NCBI RefSeq assembly: GCF_001571245.1
Contig: NZ_BCTK01000013.1
Location: 248,001-312,000 of the forward strand
Reading direction: 5' to 3'
From: Achromobacter piechaudii NBRC 102461
GTDB taxonomy: Bacteria; Pseudomonadota; Gammaproteobacteria; Burkholderiales; Burkholderiaceae_B
DNA: 64,000 nucleotides
Shown here: one piece after another, positions 43,926 through 52,136 of the stretch
How positions within the stretch are numbered: position 1 is the stretch's first letter
Layout: each line of letters begins with the position of its first letter
Notes under the pieces: model-generated
Seen by the model: the letters and a program-made list of their open reading frames with translations, nothing else
What the model was told of the DNA's origin: nothing
Database searches by the model: none
Translations under genes and position numbers: made by a program

Positions 43926-44957
43926 ATGCAAACCAGAAAGCCGTTCGTCCGCCTTGCCGTAAGCGCCGTCGCCACACTGATCGGGTGTTTGACCTGGAGC
44001 GCCACGGTGGCGGCGCAAGAGGTCAAGGCGCGCACGTTGAAGTTCGCATTCAGCTTGGCGGAGGACCACCCCTTGGGCCAAGGCGCGAAAAAGTTCGCCG
44101 ATCTGGTTGCCGAGAAAAGCGGTGGCAAGATGAAGGTATCGATCTACGCCAACGCGGTGCTGGGCGGCGATCCGCAGAACCTGTCCGCAGTACGGGGCGG
44201 CACCTTGGATTTCACCTCGATGGCCACGGGGCTGCTGGCCGGCATCGACAAGCGGTTCATGGTGTTTGACCTGCCCTTTCTGTTCAACGATGCGCGCGAA
44301 GCCTATGCGGTGTCGGACGGCCCCGTCGGCCAGCAACTGCTGGACGGACTTGGCGCTCACGGTTTGGTGGGCCTGGGTATCTGGGACCTGGGCTTTCGCA
44401 ACATGACCAACAGCAAGCGTCCCATCGCCAATGTGCAGGATTTTCAGGGCTTGAAAATCCGGGTCATTGCCGCGCCGGTCTACATCGATATGTTCAAGAC
44501 GCTGGGCGCCAATCCCGTACCGATGACGTTCGGAGAAGTCTATGGCGCGCTGGAATCCAAGGCCATCGACGGGCAGGACAATCCGGTAGGTGTGATCCAG
44601 TCCGCGAAATTTGCCGAGGTGCAGAAATACCTTTCGCTGACACGACATATCTATACCGGCATGCCGTTCCTGATGAGCAAGAAAACTTGGGACGGCATGA
44701 CGCCGGCCGAACGCAAGATCATTCAAGAGGCCGCGGCCGAGGCCAAGTCGCAAGAGCGAAAGATATCGCAGGCCAAGGAAGCCGTCGCCATCGAGGACCT
44801 GAAGAAGCTGATGCAGGTGAACGCTTTGACCGCGCAGGAGGTCGACGGTCTGCGCGACGCCGTCAAACCGGTCGTGGATAAATTCGCTGGCGAGATCGGT
44901 CCCGACGTCATGCAGCAGGTTGCCACGGAATTGTCCGCACTGCGGGCAAAGCGCTGA
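43926..44957 (+). CDS. TRAP transporter periplasmic binding protein DctP-2 (no adjacent permease)
   Basis: The start MQTRKPFVRLAVSA, preceded by GAGAGGGG, gives 343 residues with a signal peptide ending VAAQ. It is closely related to DctP-1 (shared LGIWDLGFRNMTNSK, GLKIRV, NPVPMTF, YGALESKAIDGQ). No DctQ/DctM genes accompany it; it may use the permease encoded at 38642-40494. Followed 2 bp later by an unknown gene with which it must be co-transcribed. Confidence 0.92.
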   Translation: MQTRKPFVRLAVSAVATLIGCLTWSATVAAQEVKARTLKFAFSLAEDHPLGQGAKKFADLVAEKSGGKMKVSIYANAVLGGDPQNLSAVRGGTLDFTSMATGLLAGIDKRFMVFDLPFLFNDAREAYAVSDGPVGQQLLDGLGAHGLVGLGIWDLGFRNMTNSKRPIANVQDFQGLKIRVIAAPVYIDMFKTLGANPVPMTFGEVYGALESKAIDGQDNPVGVIQSAKFAEVQKYLSLTRHIYTGMPFLMSKKTWDGMTPAERKIIQEAAAEAKSQERKISQAKEAVAIEDLKKLMQVNALTAQEVDGLRDAVKPVVDKFAGEIGPDVMQQVATELSALRAKR

Positions 44958-44959
44958 TC

Positions 44960-45670
44960 ATGGCGCTGCTTGGCAAGGCGGCCATCGCCATGTGGTGGGA
45001 CATCGCGCCGGCCTGGCGCTCGGAATTTGAAGACTGGCATTCCCATGAGCACTTTCCCGAACGCATGGGCGTGCCGGGCTTTCTGCGCGGTTCGCGCTGG
45101 ATAAGCGCTCATGGTGGGCAAGGGTTCTTCGTCATGTACGAGCTGGACGCCTACGCCACCCTGAGTTCGCCGGCTTACCTGGGCCGGTTGAATCGGCCCA
45201 CGCCGTGGTCCACCAAGCTGATGCCGCAGCATCGCAACATGATCCGCAGCCAGTGCAAGGTGCTGGAAAGCGTCGGCGGCGGCCTGGCAAGATACGCGCT
45301 GACCCTGCGCCTGTCACCGCGCGACGGCGGCCAGGACGGGTTGCGGGCCTATCTGAAAGCGTATGCGGACGCTGCCTGCCTGCGTCCCGGCATTACGGGC
45401 GCCCACCTGCTCATGACCCAGACCCCCGCGATTCCCCAGACCACCGAGCAGGCCATACGTGGTGCCAAGGACGGAGTCGCCGACTGGATCTATGTGGTCA
45501 ACGGCTATGAAATCAACGCGGTCGCCGCTTGCGAAGGCGAGCTGCGCACAGCCGAGGAACTGGCGTTGCACGCGGAGCCGGCGGCGTTGTGGTCGGACAT
45601 TTACTGTCTGTCGCATAGCTTGGAAGTGTTATCCCCGACTCCCAAGCACCAAAACTTCGTCGACAATTGA
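44960..45670 (+). CDS. Conserved protein, probably dimeric alpha/beta-barrel type
   Basis: A 236-residue soluble protein. The N-terminal half (MWWDIAPAWRSEFEDWHSHE then FPERMGVPGFLRGSRW and FFVMYELDAYATLSSPAY) has the EHxPERxxVPGF pattern I associate with small dimeric alpha/beta-barrel (EthD/DUF4286-like) proteins; the C-terminal half repeats a similar strand-helix rhythm. Two bp after the orphan DctP-2, so it probably acts on the compound that protein binds. No function can be assigned. Confidence 0.65.
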   Translation: MALLGKAAIAMWWDIAPAWRSEFEDWHSHEHFPERMGVPGFLRGSRWISAHGGQGFFVMYELDAYATLSSPAYLGRLNRPTPWSTKLMPQHRNMIRSQCKVLESVGGGLARYALTLRLSPRDGGQDGLRAYLKAYADAACLRPGITGAHLLMTQTPAIPQTTEQAIRGAKDGVADWIYVVNGYEINAVAACEGELRTAEELALHAEPAALWSDIYCLSHSLEVLSPTPKHQNFVDN

Positions 45671-45698
45671 GTGATATCCCACTTCGATATCCCTCTCC

Positions 45699-46163
45699 AT
45701 GACCACCGCCGACCATCCCTTTCTTGCTTCCCTGACCCTCAATACCAGCGAAGACGGCCTGCGCTATCTGCAAGGCAATATCGACACGTCGCCCGACATC
45801 AATGGGGGGCAGGTCTACGTTTCCGTGCAAGTGCTGGCGGACTCCCGCGATAACGAAGCCGGGCTGGCGGCGTTCGAGCGGATCATCGCCGATCTGGGCG
45901 TGTACATCGGCAAGGCGTCCGCGTACCTGGAAGAGGTCTACCGCAGCGAGCCCGCCTTGCTGGGTTGCGATGCGTCCTTCCAGTTGCCGGCCGGCATGCC
46001 CCTGGTGGACGGCCCGGAGATCATTTTTCACGGCGAGGAAGAATGGTCGATCCTGTTCGCCGAAGGCGTGTTCCCCATCTGCGAGCCCTACGGCATCATG
46101 GTGAACTTCGAGGATGGCGAGGTCGCCGACTTCACCGACCTGTCGGGCGCCGAGGACGATTGA
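45699..46163 (+). CDS. Small acidic protein of unknown function
   Basis: A 154-residue, strongly acidic protein with no signal peptide or membrane segment. Visible features are SLTLNTSEDGLRYLQGNID, AAFERIIADLGVYIGKASAYLEEV and a C-terminal EDGEVADFTDLSGAEDD. The composition and coding bias look like a real gene. I do not recognise the family. It is 28 bp after the alpha/beta-barrel gene but may not belong functionally. Confidence 0.65.
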   Translation: MTTADHPFLASLTLNTSEDGLRYLQGNIDTSPDINGGQVYVSVQVLADSRDNEAGLAAFERIIADLGVYIGKASAYLEEVYRSEPALLGCDASFQLPAGMPLVDGPEIIFHGEEEWSILFAEGVFPICEPYGIMVNFEDGEVADFTDLSGAEDD

Positions 46164-46251
46164 TCGTCCGTCCGGCTACGACTTGGAACGAATATTCGAC
46201 GTTTGGCTTGCTATAAAGATGGATTGCCACCGCCATCTTGGGCCAGGAAAA

Positions 46252-46518
46252 ATGTTGATTCGATTGCTGAGTCGCCCCGCCGTGGTGCTCGTTGTTGCCG
46301 CACTCTCCGCTTGTTCCTCCACGAAGCCACCCGCCCCCAGCACGGCTACCGGCGCAGCCGCTGCAGAAGAGCGGGTCGTCGCCGACAACTGCAAGATCCT
46401 GCGCAGCCGCTGCATTTTTGAAGGGTCTTACGATGCGGGCGAGCGCAACTATGCCGAGCTGGAAGCCAAGCGCCTGAACAAGGCCGAATTGGATCGGCTG
46501 CGCCGCATGGCGCAATAG
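46252..46518 (+). CDS. Very small predicted lipoprotein
   Basis: An 88-residue protein starting MLIRLLSRPAVVLVV behind an AGGAAA ribosome site. The signal ends in lipobox LSAC followed by Ser-Ser, giving a mature lipoprotein of about 68 residues with one further Cys pair (NCKILRSRCIFEGSYDAGE) that could form a disulfide. The frame is open upstream but without a suitable start. Function unknown. Confidence 0.75.
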   Translation: MLIRLLSRPAVVLVVAALSACSSTKPPAPSTATGAAAAEERVVADNCKILRSRCIFEGSYDAGERNYAELEAKRLNKAELDRLRRMAQ

Positions 46519-46538
46519 TCCGGACAGCGTCCGGACTA
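46516..46538 (+). terminator. Perfect hairpin at the end of the small lipoprotein gene
   Basis: TAGTCCGGAC (46516-46525) and GTCCGGACTA (46529-46538) form a perfect 10-bp stem with a 3-base loop; the stop codon TAG is inside the stem. A GGCGTTTTTATT tract begins 14 bases later, so termination is likely but the geometry is not classical. Confidence 0.6.
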
Positions 46539-47011
46539 CGCACGGCCCCAAGGCGTTTTTATTAATGGTTTTGGGAGGCTGGCGATTATCTATTGACCTG
46601 CTTATTCCCGGTTGATTATCTCGCTGATGGTTTATTGCAGAATAATCCGCAATAAAGTTAATGCGTTAGATACTTTCTGTCTGGTTTGATTGCCTTTCCT
46701 AAACATCGGCGTTCCGTCCCTCACTACACTGCGCGGTCGGTGTAGAAATGCGAATCCGGAATGCTGAACAGGGCGGTGATAGTGCATGTGGCTTCTTTGC
46801 TTGTGCTTTGGCCATCACAAAAAATAAGGCAGGAGATAATCTGTGTGGAATATCCCGTTAATCCCCGAATAATTGTCTTGATTCGGAAAGACGTGTTTTT
46901 GCAGTGGAACGCGCCGTCGCAAGGTGGCTGCACTTCCGGCCCCGAACAAGGCGTGGCGCCTATCAAGGCGGTGACCGGAATCCGGGGCTGATCCGCCGAC
47001 CGCGCGGCCCG
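46519..47011. other. 493-bp AT-richer intergenic region
   Basis: No convincing gene. Base composition is clearly more AT-rich than the surroundings between about 46555 and 46900. Repeated TTGATTATC/GCGATTATC words occur near 46584-46620, and an inverted repeat TTATTGC/GCAATAA lies at 46632-46655. The small ORFs here on both strands have no ribosome sites or recognisable sequence. Confidence 0.6.
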
Positions 47012-47827
47012 TCATTGCGCGGGCGATCTGCGCGCAAGCTCAATCACAATCTTGTTTTTCAAATCCAGCAGGTCGGCGGCATGTTGCCGCGCGACGGCCG
47101 CTGGCGTGTCGTCTGTCATCAAGCTCAGATTCAAGGCAAGCGTCTGGCCGCCCGGCACAAGCAGCGGCGTGGACATGGCGACCACGCCCGGCTGCCACGA
47201 GGCAACGCAATAATCATCGGCGGCGATTTTTGCAATCGCCCGATCGATGTCCGCGACGATGGGTTTCCACGAAGCGCTGCGATAGCCCTGCATTATTGTC
47301 TTCAGCAATGCCTGCCGCGCCGCTAGGTCGCGCGTGGCCAGATAAGCGCGGCCCAATGAGGTCAGCTCCATCGGCACGCGCTGGCCCGCCACGATGGTGC
47401 GTAGCGACGCCCTGCGGTTATAGCGAATCGACTCCAGGTAAACCATTTCGGTGCGATCCGCGCCGGCCAATCCGATATTGACGCGCAGCTTGTTGGAGAC
47501 GTCACGCATGAACGGCGTGGCGGCGTTCAGGACGGGCGAGGCGGCGCGCATGGCGTGCCCCAGGCTCAGGACGGGCGCGGCCAGCCGATAGGCGCGCGCG
47601 CCGCGTTCATATTCCAGAAAGCCGCTGGTGACCAGCGTCTGCGTCAGGCGGCTGACCGTGGCTGCCGACAGGCCGGTGCGCTCGGCCAGTTCGCCATTGC
47701 CCAGCAGGTCGGTGCCGGGCTTGAACGCGCGCAGGATTTCCAGCCCTCGGGACAGCGAGCGATTCTGGCCGATGCCATCGAAACGTCGCGGCGTGTCGGG
47801 CGACTGATCTGAGAAAGGGGGCGTCAT
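47012..47827 (-). CDS. IclR-family transcriptional regulator 3
   Basis: The start MTPPFSDQSPDTPRRFDG gives 271 residues; the frame extends far upstream only as a shadow of the divergent genes. Winged HTH (~25-85, TGLSAATVSRLTQTL) and IclR effector domain (~95-265). Divergent from the enoyl-CoA hydratase / acyl-CoA synthetase / Bug operon, which it probably regulates through the palindrome just outside its own start. Confidence 0.93.
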   Translation of the reverse strand: MTPPFSDQSPDTPRRFDGIGQNRSLSRGLEILRAFKPGTDLLGNGELAERTGLSAATVSRLTQTLVTSGFLEYERGARAYRLAAPVLSLGHAMRAASPVLNAATPFMRDVSNKLRVNIGLAGADRTEMVYLESIRYNRRASLRTIVAGQRVPMELTSLGRAYLATRDLAARQALLKTIMQGYRSASWKPIVADIDRAIAKIAADDYCVASWQPGVVAMSTPLLVPGGQTLALNLSLMTDDTPAAVARQHAADLLDLKNKIVIELARRSPAQ

Positions 47828-47832
47828 TGCAA

Positions 47833-47847
47833 TTCCACCAGGTGGAA
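47833..47847. promoter_or_regulatory. Perfect palindrome TTCCACC-A-GGTGGAA, operator candidate for IclR-3
   Basis: Seven-base arms flank a single central base, beginning 6 bp from the IclR-3 start codon in the 129-bp divergent spacer. It contains the TTCCA/TGGAA half-sites typical of IclR-family operators. A position this close to the start suggests auto-repression. Confidence 0.6.
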
Positions 47848-47956
47848 ATGGGTGAGTGTGTTTGCGCACTGTAGCGCCTACCGTGTCGATATCGCCAGCC
47901 AAGAAAAACCCGGCATCGGGACTCGCTGGCTTATCGACCCAGACGGAGGCAACAAG

Positions 47957-48784
47957 ATGGCGGACTACGAATTCATCAACCTGCAAGTGGACGGCGGCGT
48001 GGCCACGCTGACGCTGAATCGCCCCGAGAAGCGCAACGCGATCAGTGACGCAATGCGCGCCGAGCTGATTCATGCGCTGGAGGCCGTTGCCGCCGATCGC
48101 GGTACGAAAGCCCTGGTGCTCACCGGTGCAGGCAAGGGCTTTTGCGCGGGCGGCGACATCTCCGGCATGCAGCGCCGCATGGACGCACCCGCGGGCGAGG
48201 TCGCCTTCAATGGTTGGTCGCGCCAGCAGCGCGTGCATCATGCGGTCAGCCTGCTGTTTCGCATGCCCAAGCCGACGATCGCCGCCGTCAATGGGGCAGC
48301 CGCCGGCCTGGGCGCCGACACCGCCCTCAGCTGCGATTTCATTGTGGCCTCGGAAGGCGCTTCGTTCACCTGGAGCTACATCGCGCGCGGACTGATTCCC
48401 GATGGGGGCGGCATGTTTTTCCTGCCGCGCCGCGTGAGCTTGGCGCGCGCCAAGGACCTGATCTACTCGGGCCGCAAGGTCTTGGCCGACGAAGCGCTCG
48501 CCTTGGGTATCGCCGACCGCCTGGCCCCGGCCGGCGAGGAACTGCGCGCGGCGCAGGCCTGGGCGGCGGAGTTGGCGCAGGGCTCGGCGACGGCGCTGGC
48601 GCTGGCCAAATCCATACTGGATCAAAGCTCGGAGCTGACCGCCGACCAGGTGTTCGCCATGGGCAGCCAGGCCCAGGGCATCTGCTACACCAGCACCGAA
48701 CACCGCGAATCCGTGGCGGCCTTTCTGGCGAAGATGGACGAAGCCAGGGCGGCTGCCGGGCGCACCGAGGCAGGCGCGCGATGA
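47957..48784 (+). CDS. Enoyl-CoA hydratase/isomerase family protein
   Basis: The ATG behind GGAGGC gives 275 residues with the crotonase core (LTLNRPEKRNAISDAM; GAGKGFCAGGDISGM oxyanion region; AAVNGAAAGLGADTALSCDF second oxyanion region). The exact reaction cannot be read from sequence. The stop overlaps the start of the acyl-CoA synthetase gene (ATGA), so the two enzymes likely act in sequence on a CoA-activated acid taken up by the linked Bug system. Confidence 0.92.
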   Translation: MADYEFINLQVDGGVATLTLNRPEKRNAISDAMRAELIHALEAVAADRGTKALVLTGAGKGFCAGGDISGMQRRMDAPAGEVAFNGWSRQQRVHHAVSLLFRMPKPTIAAVNGAAAGLGADTALSCDFIVASEGASFTWSYIARGLIPDGGGMFFLPRRVSLARAKDLIYSGRKVLADEALALGIADRLAPAGEELRAAQAWAAELAQGSATALALAKSILDQSSELTADQVFAMGSQAQGICYTSTEHRESVAAFLAKMDEARAAAGRTEAGAR

Positions 48785-50907
48785 ACGGCATCGAAAAGCT
48801 GCTGCGCCCGCGCAGCGTCGCCGTCGTCGGCGCGTCGGCGGATCCGGCCAAGACGTCGGGCCGTCCCGTGGCCTATCTGCAAAAGCACGGCTTTGACGGC
48901 CGCATCTATCCGATCAACCCCAAGGCTTCCGAGATCGCCGGCCTGCGCTGCTATCCGGACGTGCGTTCGCTACCGGAAGCGCCGGACGTCGCCATCGTGC
49001 TGTTGGGCGCCGAGCGCACGCAGCAGGCCATACGCGAACTGGCCGAGCTGGGCACGGGCGCGGCCATCGTGCTGGCCAGCGGCTATTCGGAAACCGGCGA
49101 CGAGGGCGCGCGCCGTCAACGCGAACTGCGCGAGGCGGCGGGTGACATGCGCATTCTGGGCCCGAACACCATCGGCCTGGTCAACCTGACCGACCGCATC
49201 ACCTTGTCGGCCAGCGGCGCACTGGAGCTCGATCAGCTGCATAGCGGCGCGGTCGGGCTGGTGTCGCAAAGCGGCGGTATTCTGGGCGCCCTGCTGTCGC
49301 GGGCGGCGGCGCGCGGCATCGGCTTTTCCAAACTGATTTCCACCAGCAACGAAGTCGACCTGGATCTGGCCGATTTCGTGGATGCGCTGGTTGACGACCC
49401 GGCCACGCACGTCATCGCACTGTATGTGGAAAGCATCCGCAACCCGCGAACTTTCCGCGCGGCGGCGCGCAAGGCGACGGCTGCCGGCAAGCCCATCGTG
49501 GCCTTCAAGATCGGCCGCTCGGAATCCGGCGCGCAGGCGGCGGCCTCGCATACGGGCGCATTGGCGGGCGCTGATGCCATGTACGACGCCTTGTTCGACG
49601 AGACGGGCATCATCCGCGCGCAGATGTTTTCCGATCTGCTGGACATCCCCGCCGCGCTGGCCAGCGCGCGCAAGCTGGCTGGGCGTCGCGTGGCGATCCT
49701 GACTTCCACGGGTGGCGCGGGCACGCTGGTGGCTGACAGCCTGGGCATGGCGGGGTTTGAGCTGCCTGCGCCCGATGCCGATACCGGCGCCGCTTTGCGC
49801 GCGCTGCAAACGGGTGACCACGCGGCGCTGGACCGCAACCCCATCGACGTGACCCTGGCGGGCTTGCAGCCGGACCTGTTGCGCGGCGCGATCCGCATCG
49901 TGTTGGGCAGCGATCAGTACGACGCCCTGGTCGTCATCGTCGGCTCGTCCGCCGTGGCGCAGCCCGAGTTGATGGCCGACGCGCTGCGCGATTCGCTCGC
50001 GTCGGGCGGCAAGCCGGTGTTGGCGTTCATCAGCCCGCACGCGCCGCGCGCCGGGGAAATCCTCAGCCGCTACGGCATCCCCGCCTTCAACGCGCCGGAT
50101 AGCGTCAGCGCGGCGCTGTCCGCGATGTGGCGCGTGCACGTGGCGAGCAAGCTACACGCCGAGCCGTCTTTGGCGTCTCCTGTGCCAACGCCGATGCTCG
50201 TGCCGTCACCCTCGGCTGCGCCGATCGCCGATCTGGAACGCGGGTCGCTGGACGAGGCGCAAGCCAAGGCGCTGTTCGCCCGCTTCGGCATACCGGGTGT
50301 GCGGGAAATGACGGTCCGATCGGAAGAGGAGGCCATCAGCGCGGCGACAGCGCTGGGCCCGCGCGTGGTGCTCAAGCTGCTGTCGCGCGACATCACGCAT
50401 AAAAGCGACGTGGGCGGCGTGGCGGTCAATGTCGCGCCTGAAGACATCGCAGCGCGCTTGCAGCAGATGCGCGCGGACGTGCAGCGTCATACCGGCCACG
50501 CGCCGCAGGCCTTTCTGGTCCAAGAGATGGTGACGGGCGCGGCCGAACTCATCGTGGGCGTGCATCACGACCCGCTGGGCACGGCGTTGCTGCTGGGCAT
50601 GGGCGGCGTGGTGGCCGAGCTGGTGCGCGACACCACGCTGCTGCTGTTGCCGGAAGATGGCGCGCCCCTGTCGGCGCAGGATGTCGAAGCGGCTTTGCGG
50701 CGCCTGAAGACCTGGCCCCTTCTGGATGGTTATCGCGGCCGCCCGAAGGCGGACGTGCCCGCGCTGATCCAGGCGGTGCAGGCGTTTGCGCGCATGGCCA
50801 GCGCGATGCAAGAGCAGTTGTTGGAAGCAGAAATCAACCCCTTGTTCGTCAAACCTTTGGGGCAGGGAGTGTGTGCGGCGGACGGGGTGGCGGTGCTGAA
50901 GGACTAG
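48781..50907 (+). CDS. NDP-forming acyl-CoA synthetase (acetate-CoA ligase family)
   Basis: A 708-residue fusion of the ADP-forming CoA ligase type: CoA-binding Rossmann domain (~1-130, RSVAVVGASADPAKTSGRP), succinyl-CoA-ligase-like domain (~150-290) with the phosphohistidine-type block AASHTGALAGAD, a linker domain, and an ATP-grasp domain (~490-708, DITHKSDVGGVAVN). It would activate a carboxylic acid to its CoA ester. The start is the ATG overlapping the hydratase stop; the open frame upstream is a shadow. Confidence 0.93.
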   Translation: MNGIEKLLRPRSVAVVGASADPAKTSGRPVAYLQKHGFDGRIYPINPKASEIAGLRCYPDVRSLPEAPDVAIVLLGAERTQQAIRELAELGTGAAIVLASGYSETGDEGARRQRELREAAGDMRILGPNTIGLVNLTDRITLSASGALELDQLHSGAVGLVSQSGGILGALLSRAAARGIGFSKLISTSNEVDLDLADFVDALVDDPATHVIALYVESIRNPRTFRAAARKATAAGKPIVAFKIGRSESGAQAAASHTGALAGADAMYDALFDETGIIRAQMFSDLLDIPAALASARKLAGRRVAILTSTGGAGTLVADSLGMAGFELPAPDADTGAALRALQTGDHAALDRNPIDVTLAGLQPDLLRGAIRIVLGSDQYDALVVIVGSSAVAQPELMADALRDSLASGGKPVLAFISPHAPRAGEILSRYGIPAFNAPDSVSAALSAMWRVHVASKLHAEPSLASPVPTPMLVPSPSAAPIADLERGSLDEAQAKALFARFGIPGVREMTVRSEEEAISAATALGPRVVLKLLSRDITHKSDVGGVAVNVAPEDIAARLQQMRADVQRHTGHAPQAFLVQEMVTGAAELIVGVHHDPLGTALLLGMGGVVAELVRDTTLLLLPEDGAPLSAQDVEAALRRLKTWPLLDGYRGRPKADVPALIQAVQAFARMASAMQEQLLEAEINPLFVKPLGQGVCAADGVAVLKD

Positions 50908-51000
50908 CGGCGTGAATGCGCTTGCGGGCTGGGCGATCCGCCCGCCCGCTCTATGAGACGCGCCGCATCAGATCGGCGCATGGAAAATCAGGAGACAAAG

Positions 51001-51999
51001 ATGAAAAACAAATTGTTGGCATGGGTGCCCGCCAGGGCCGCTGCGGTGGCGATGTTGGCCCTGGGCGCGCTCGGCGCGCAACCGGCGCATGCGGAATTTC
51101 CCGACCGGCCGCTGCGCATCGTCGTGCCGTTCACACCGGGCGGAGGCACGGACATCGTCGCTCGTCAGCTTGCCAAGGGGCTGACCGACGAACTGGGGCA
51201 GTCGGTCATCGTCGAGAACCGTCCGGGCGGCAGCACCATCATCGGCACCGAGAACGTGGCCAAGAGCCCGCCTGACGGCTACACGATGTTGATGGCGACG
51301 TTCGCGCATGCGGTCAACCCCGCCATCCACAAGAAGTTGCCCTACGATACCGAGCGGGCGTTCGCGCCTGTCGCCTTGATCGGCAAGTCGCCCAACGTGC
51401 TGGTGGTTTCGCCCAATTCCAAGTTCAAGTTCAAGAGCGTGCAGGACATCCTGACGTATGCCCGAGCTAATCCGGGCAAGCTGACGTTTGGCTCTTACGG
51501 CAACGGCACGTCGGCGCATCTGGCGGGCGAGTTGTTCAAGAGCCTGGCCAAGGTCGACATCCTGCACGTGCCCTACAAGGGTTCGGGGCCTGGCATCAAT
51601 GACCTGATCGGCGGGCAGATCGACATGATCTTTTCCACCTCGGCCAGCGTCAGCGGCCAGGTCAAGAACGACCAGCTGCGCGCGCTGGCCGTCACGACGC
51701 AAGATCGGTCGCCGTCGTATCCGGGCGTGCCCACTGTGGCCGAGGCGGGTGTGCCGGGGTACTACGTGGACAGCTGGTACGGCGTGTTCGTCGCGCAGGG
51801 CACGCCGGGGGCGGTCATCGATCGCCTGAATGCCGCCATCAAGAATGTCTCGACCAAGCCGGATTTCCTGGCGGCGCTGGAGTTGGAAGGGCTGGTGGCC
51901 AGCGTCGGCACGCCGGCCGCGCTGGGCGAGTACGTGAAGCAGGAAGAGGCGCGCTGGAGCAAGATCGTGCGCGAGGCCGGCATCACCGACAACCCTTGA
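51001..51999 (+). CDS. Bug-family tripartite tricarboxylate transporter binding protein
   Basis: The start MKNKLLAWVPARAAA gives 332 residues, with a signal peptide ending AHA. The mature protein has the Bug hallmarks (FPDRPLRIVVPFTPGGGTDI; VENRPGGSTIIGTENVAKSP; HVPYKGSGPGINDLIGGQID). Bug proteins bind small carboxylates or aromatics in the periplasm and are greatly expanded in Bordetella/Achromobacter. It closes the IclR-3-linked operon; the substrate is probably the acid activated by the upstream ligase. Confidence 0.94.
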   Translation: MKNKLLAWVPARAAAVAMLALGALGAQPAHAEFPDRPLRIVVPFTPGGGTDIVARQLAKGLTDELGQSVIVENRPGGSTIIGTENVAKSPPDGYTMLMATFAHAVNPAIHKKLPYDTERAFAPVALIGKSPNVLVVSPNSKFKFKSVQDILTYARANPGKLTFGSYGNGTSAHLAGELFKSLAKVDILHVPYKGSGPGINDLIGGQIDMIFSTSASVSGQVKNDQLRALAVTTQDRSPSYPGVPTVAEAGVPGYYVDSWYGVFVAQGTPGAVIDRLNAAIKNVSTKPDFLAALELEGLVASVGTPAALGEYVKQEEARWSKIVREAGITDNP

Positions 52000-52136
52000 T
52001 CGGATGCGCGCTCCAGAGGGGGCGCGCGCGTTTGGTCTGGCGCAATGCAGGGGTCTTGAACGCGTAGGCCTGCAACGCATGGGTCTTGCCACCCCTCGCA
52101 TACCGGCGCGACAAGCGCTGAACGCTTGCCCGACTC

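Noticed and set aside
46724-46991. Two overlapping small ORFs on opposite strands in the AT-rich gap
   Set aside because: Neither has a ribosome-binding site, a recognisable motif or a sensible composition; they overlap each other antisense.
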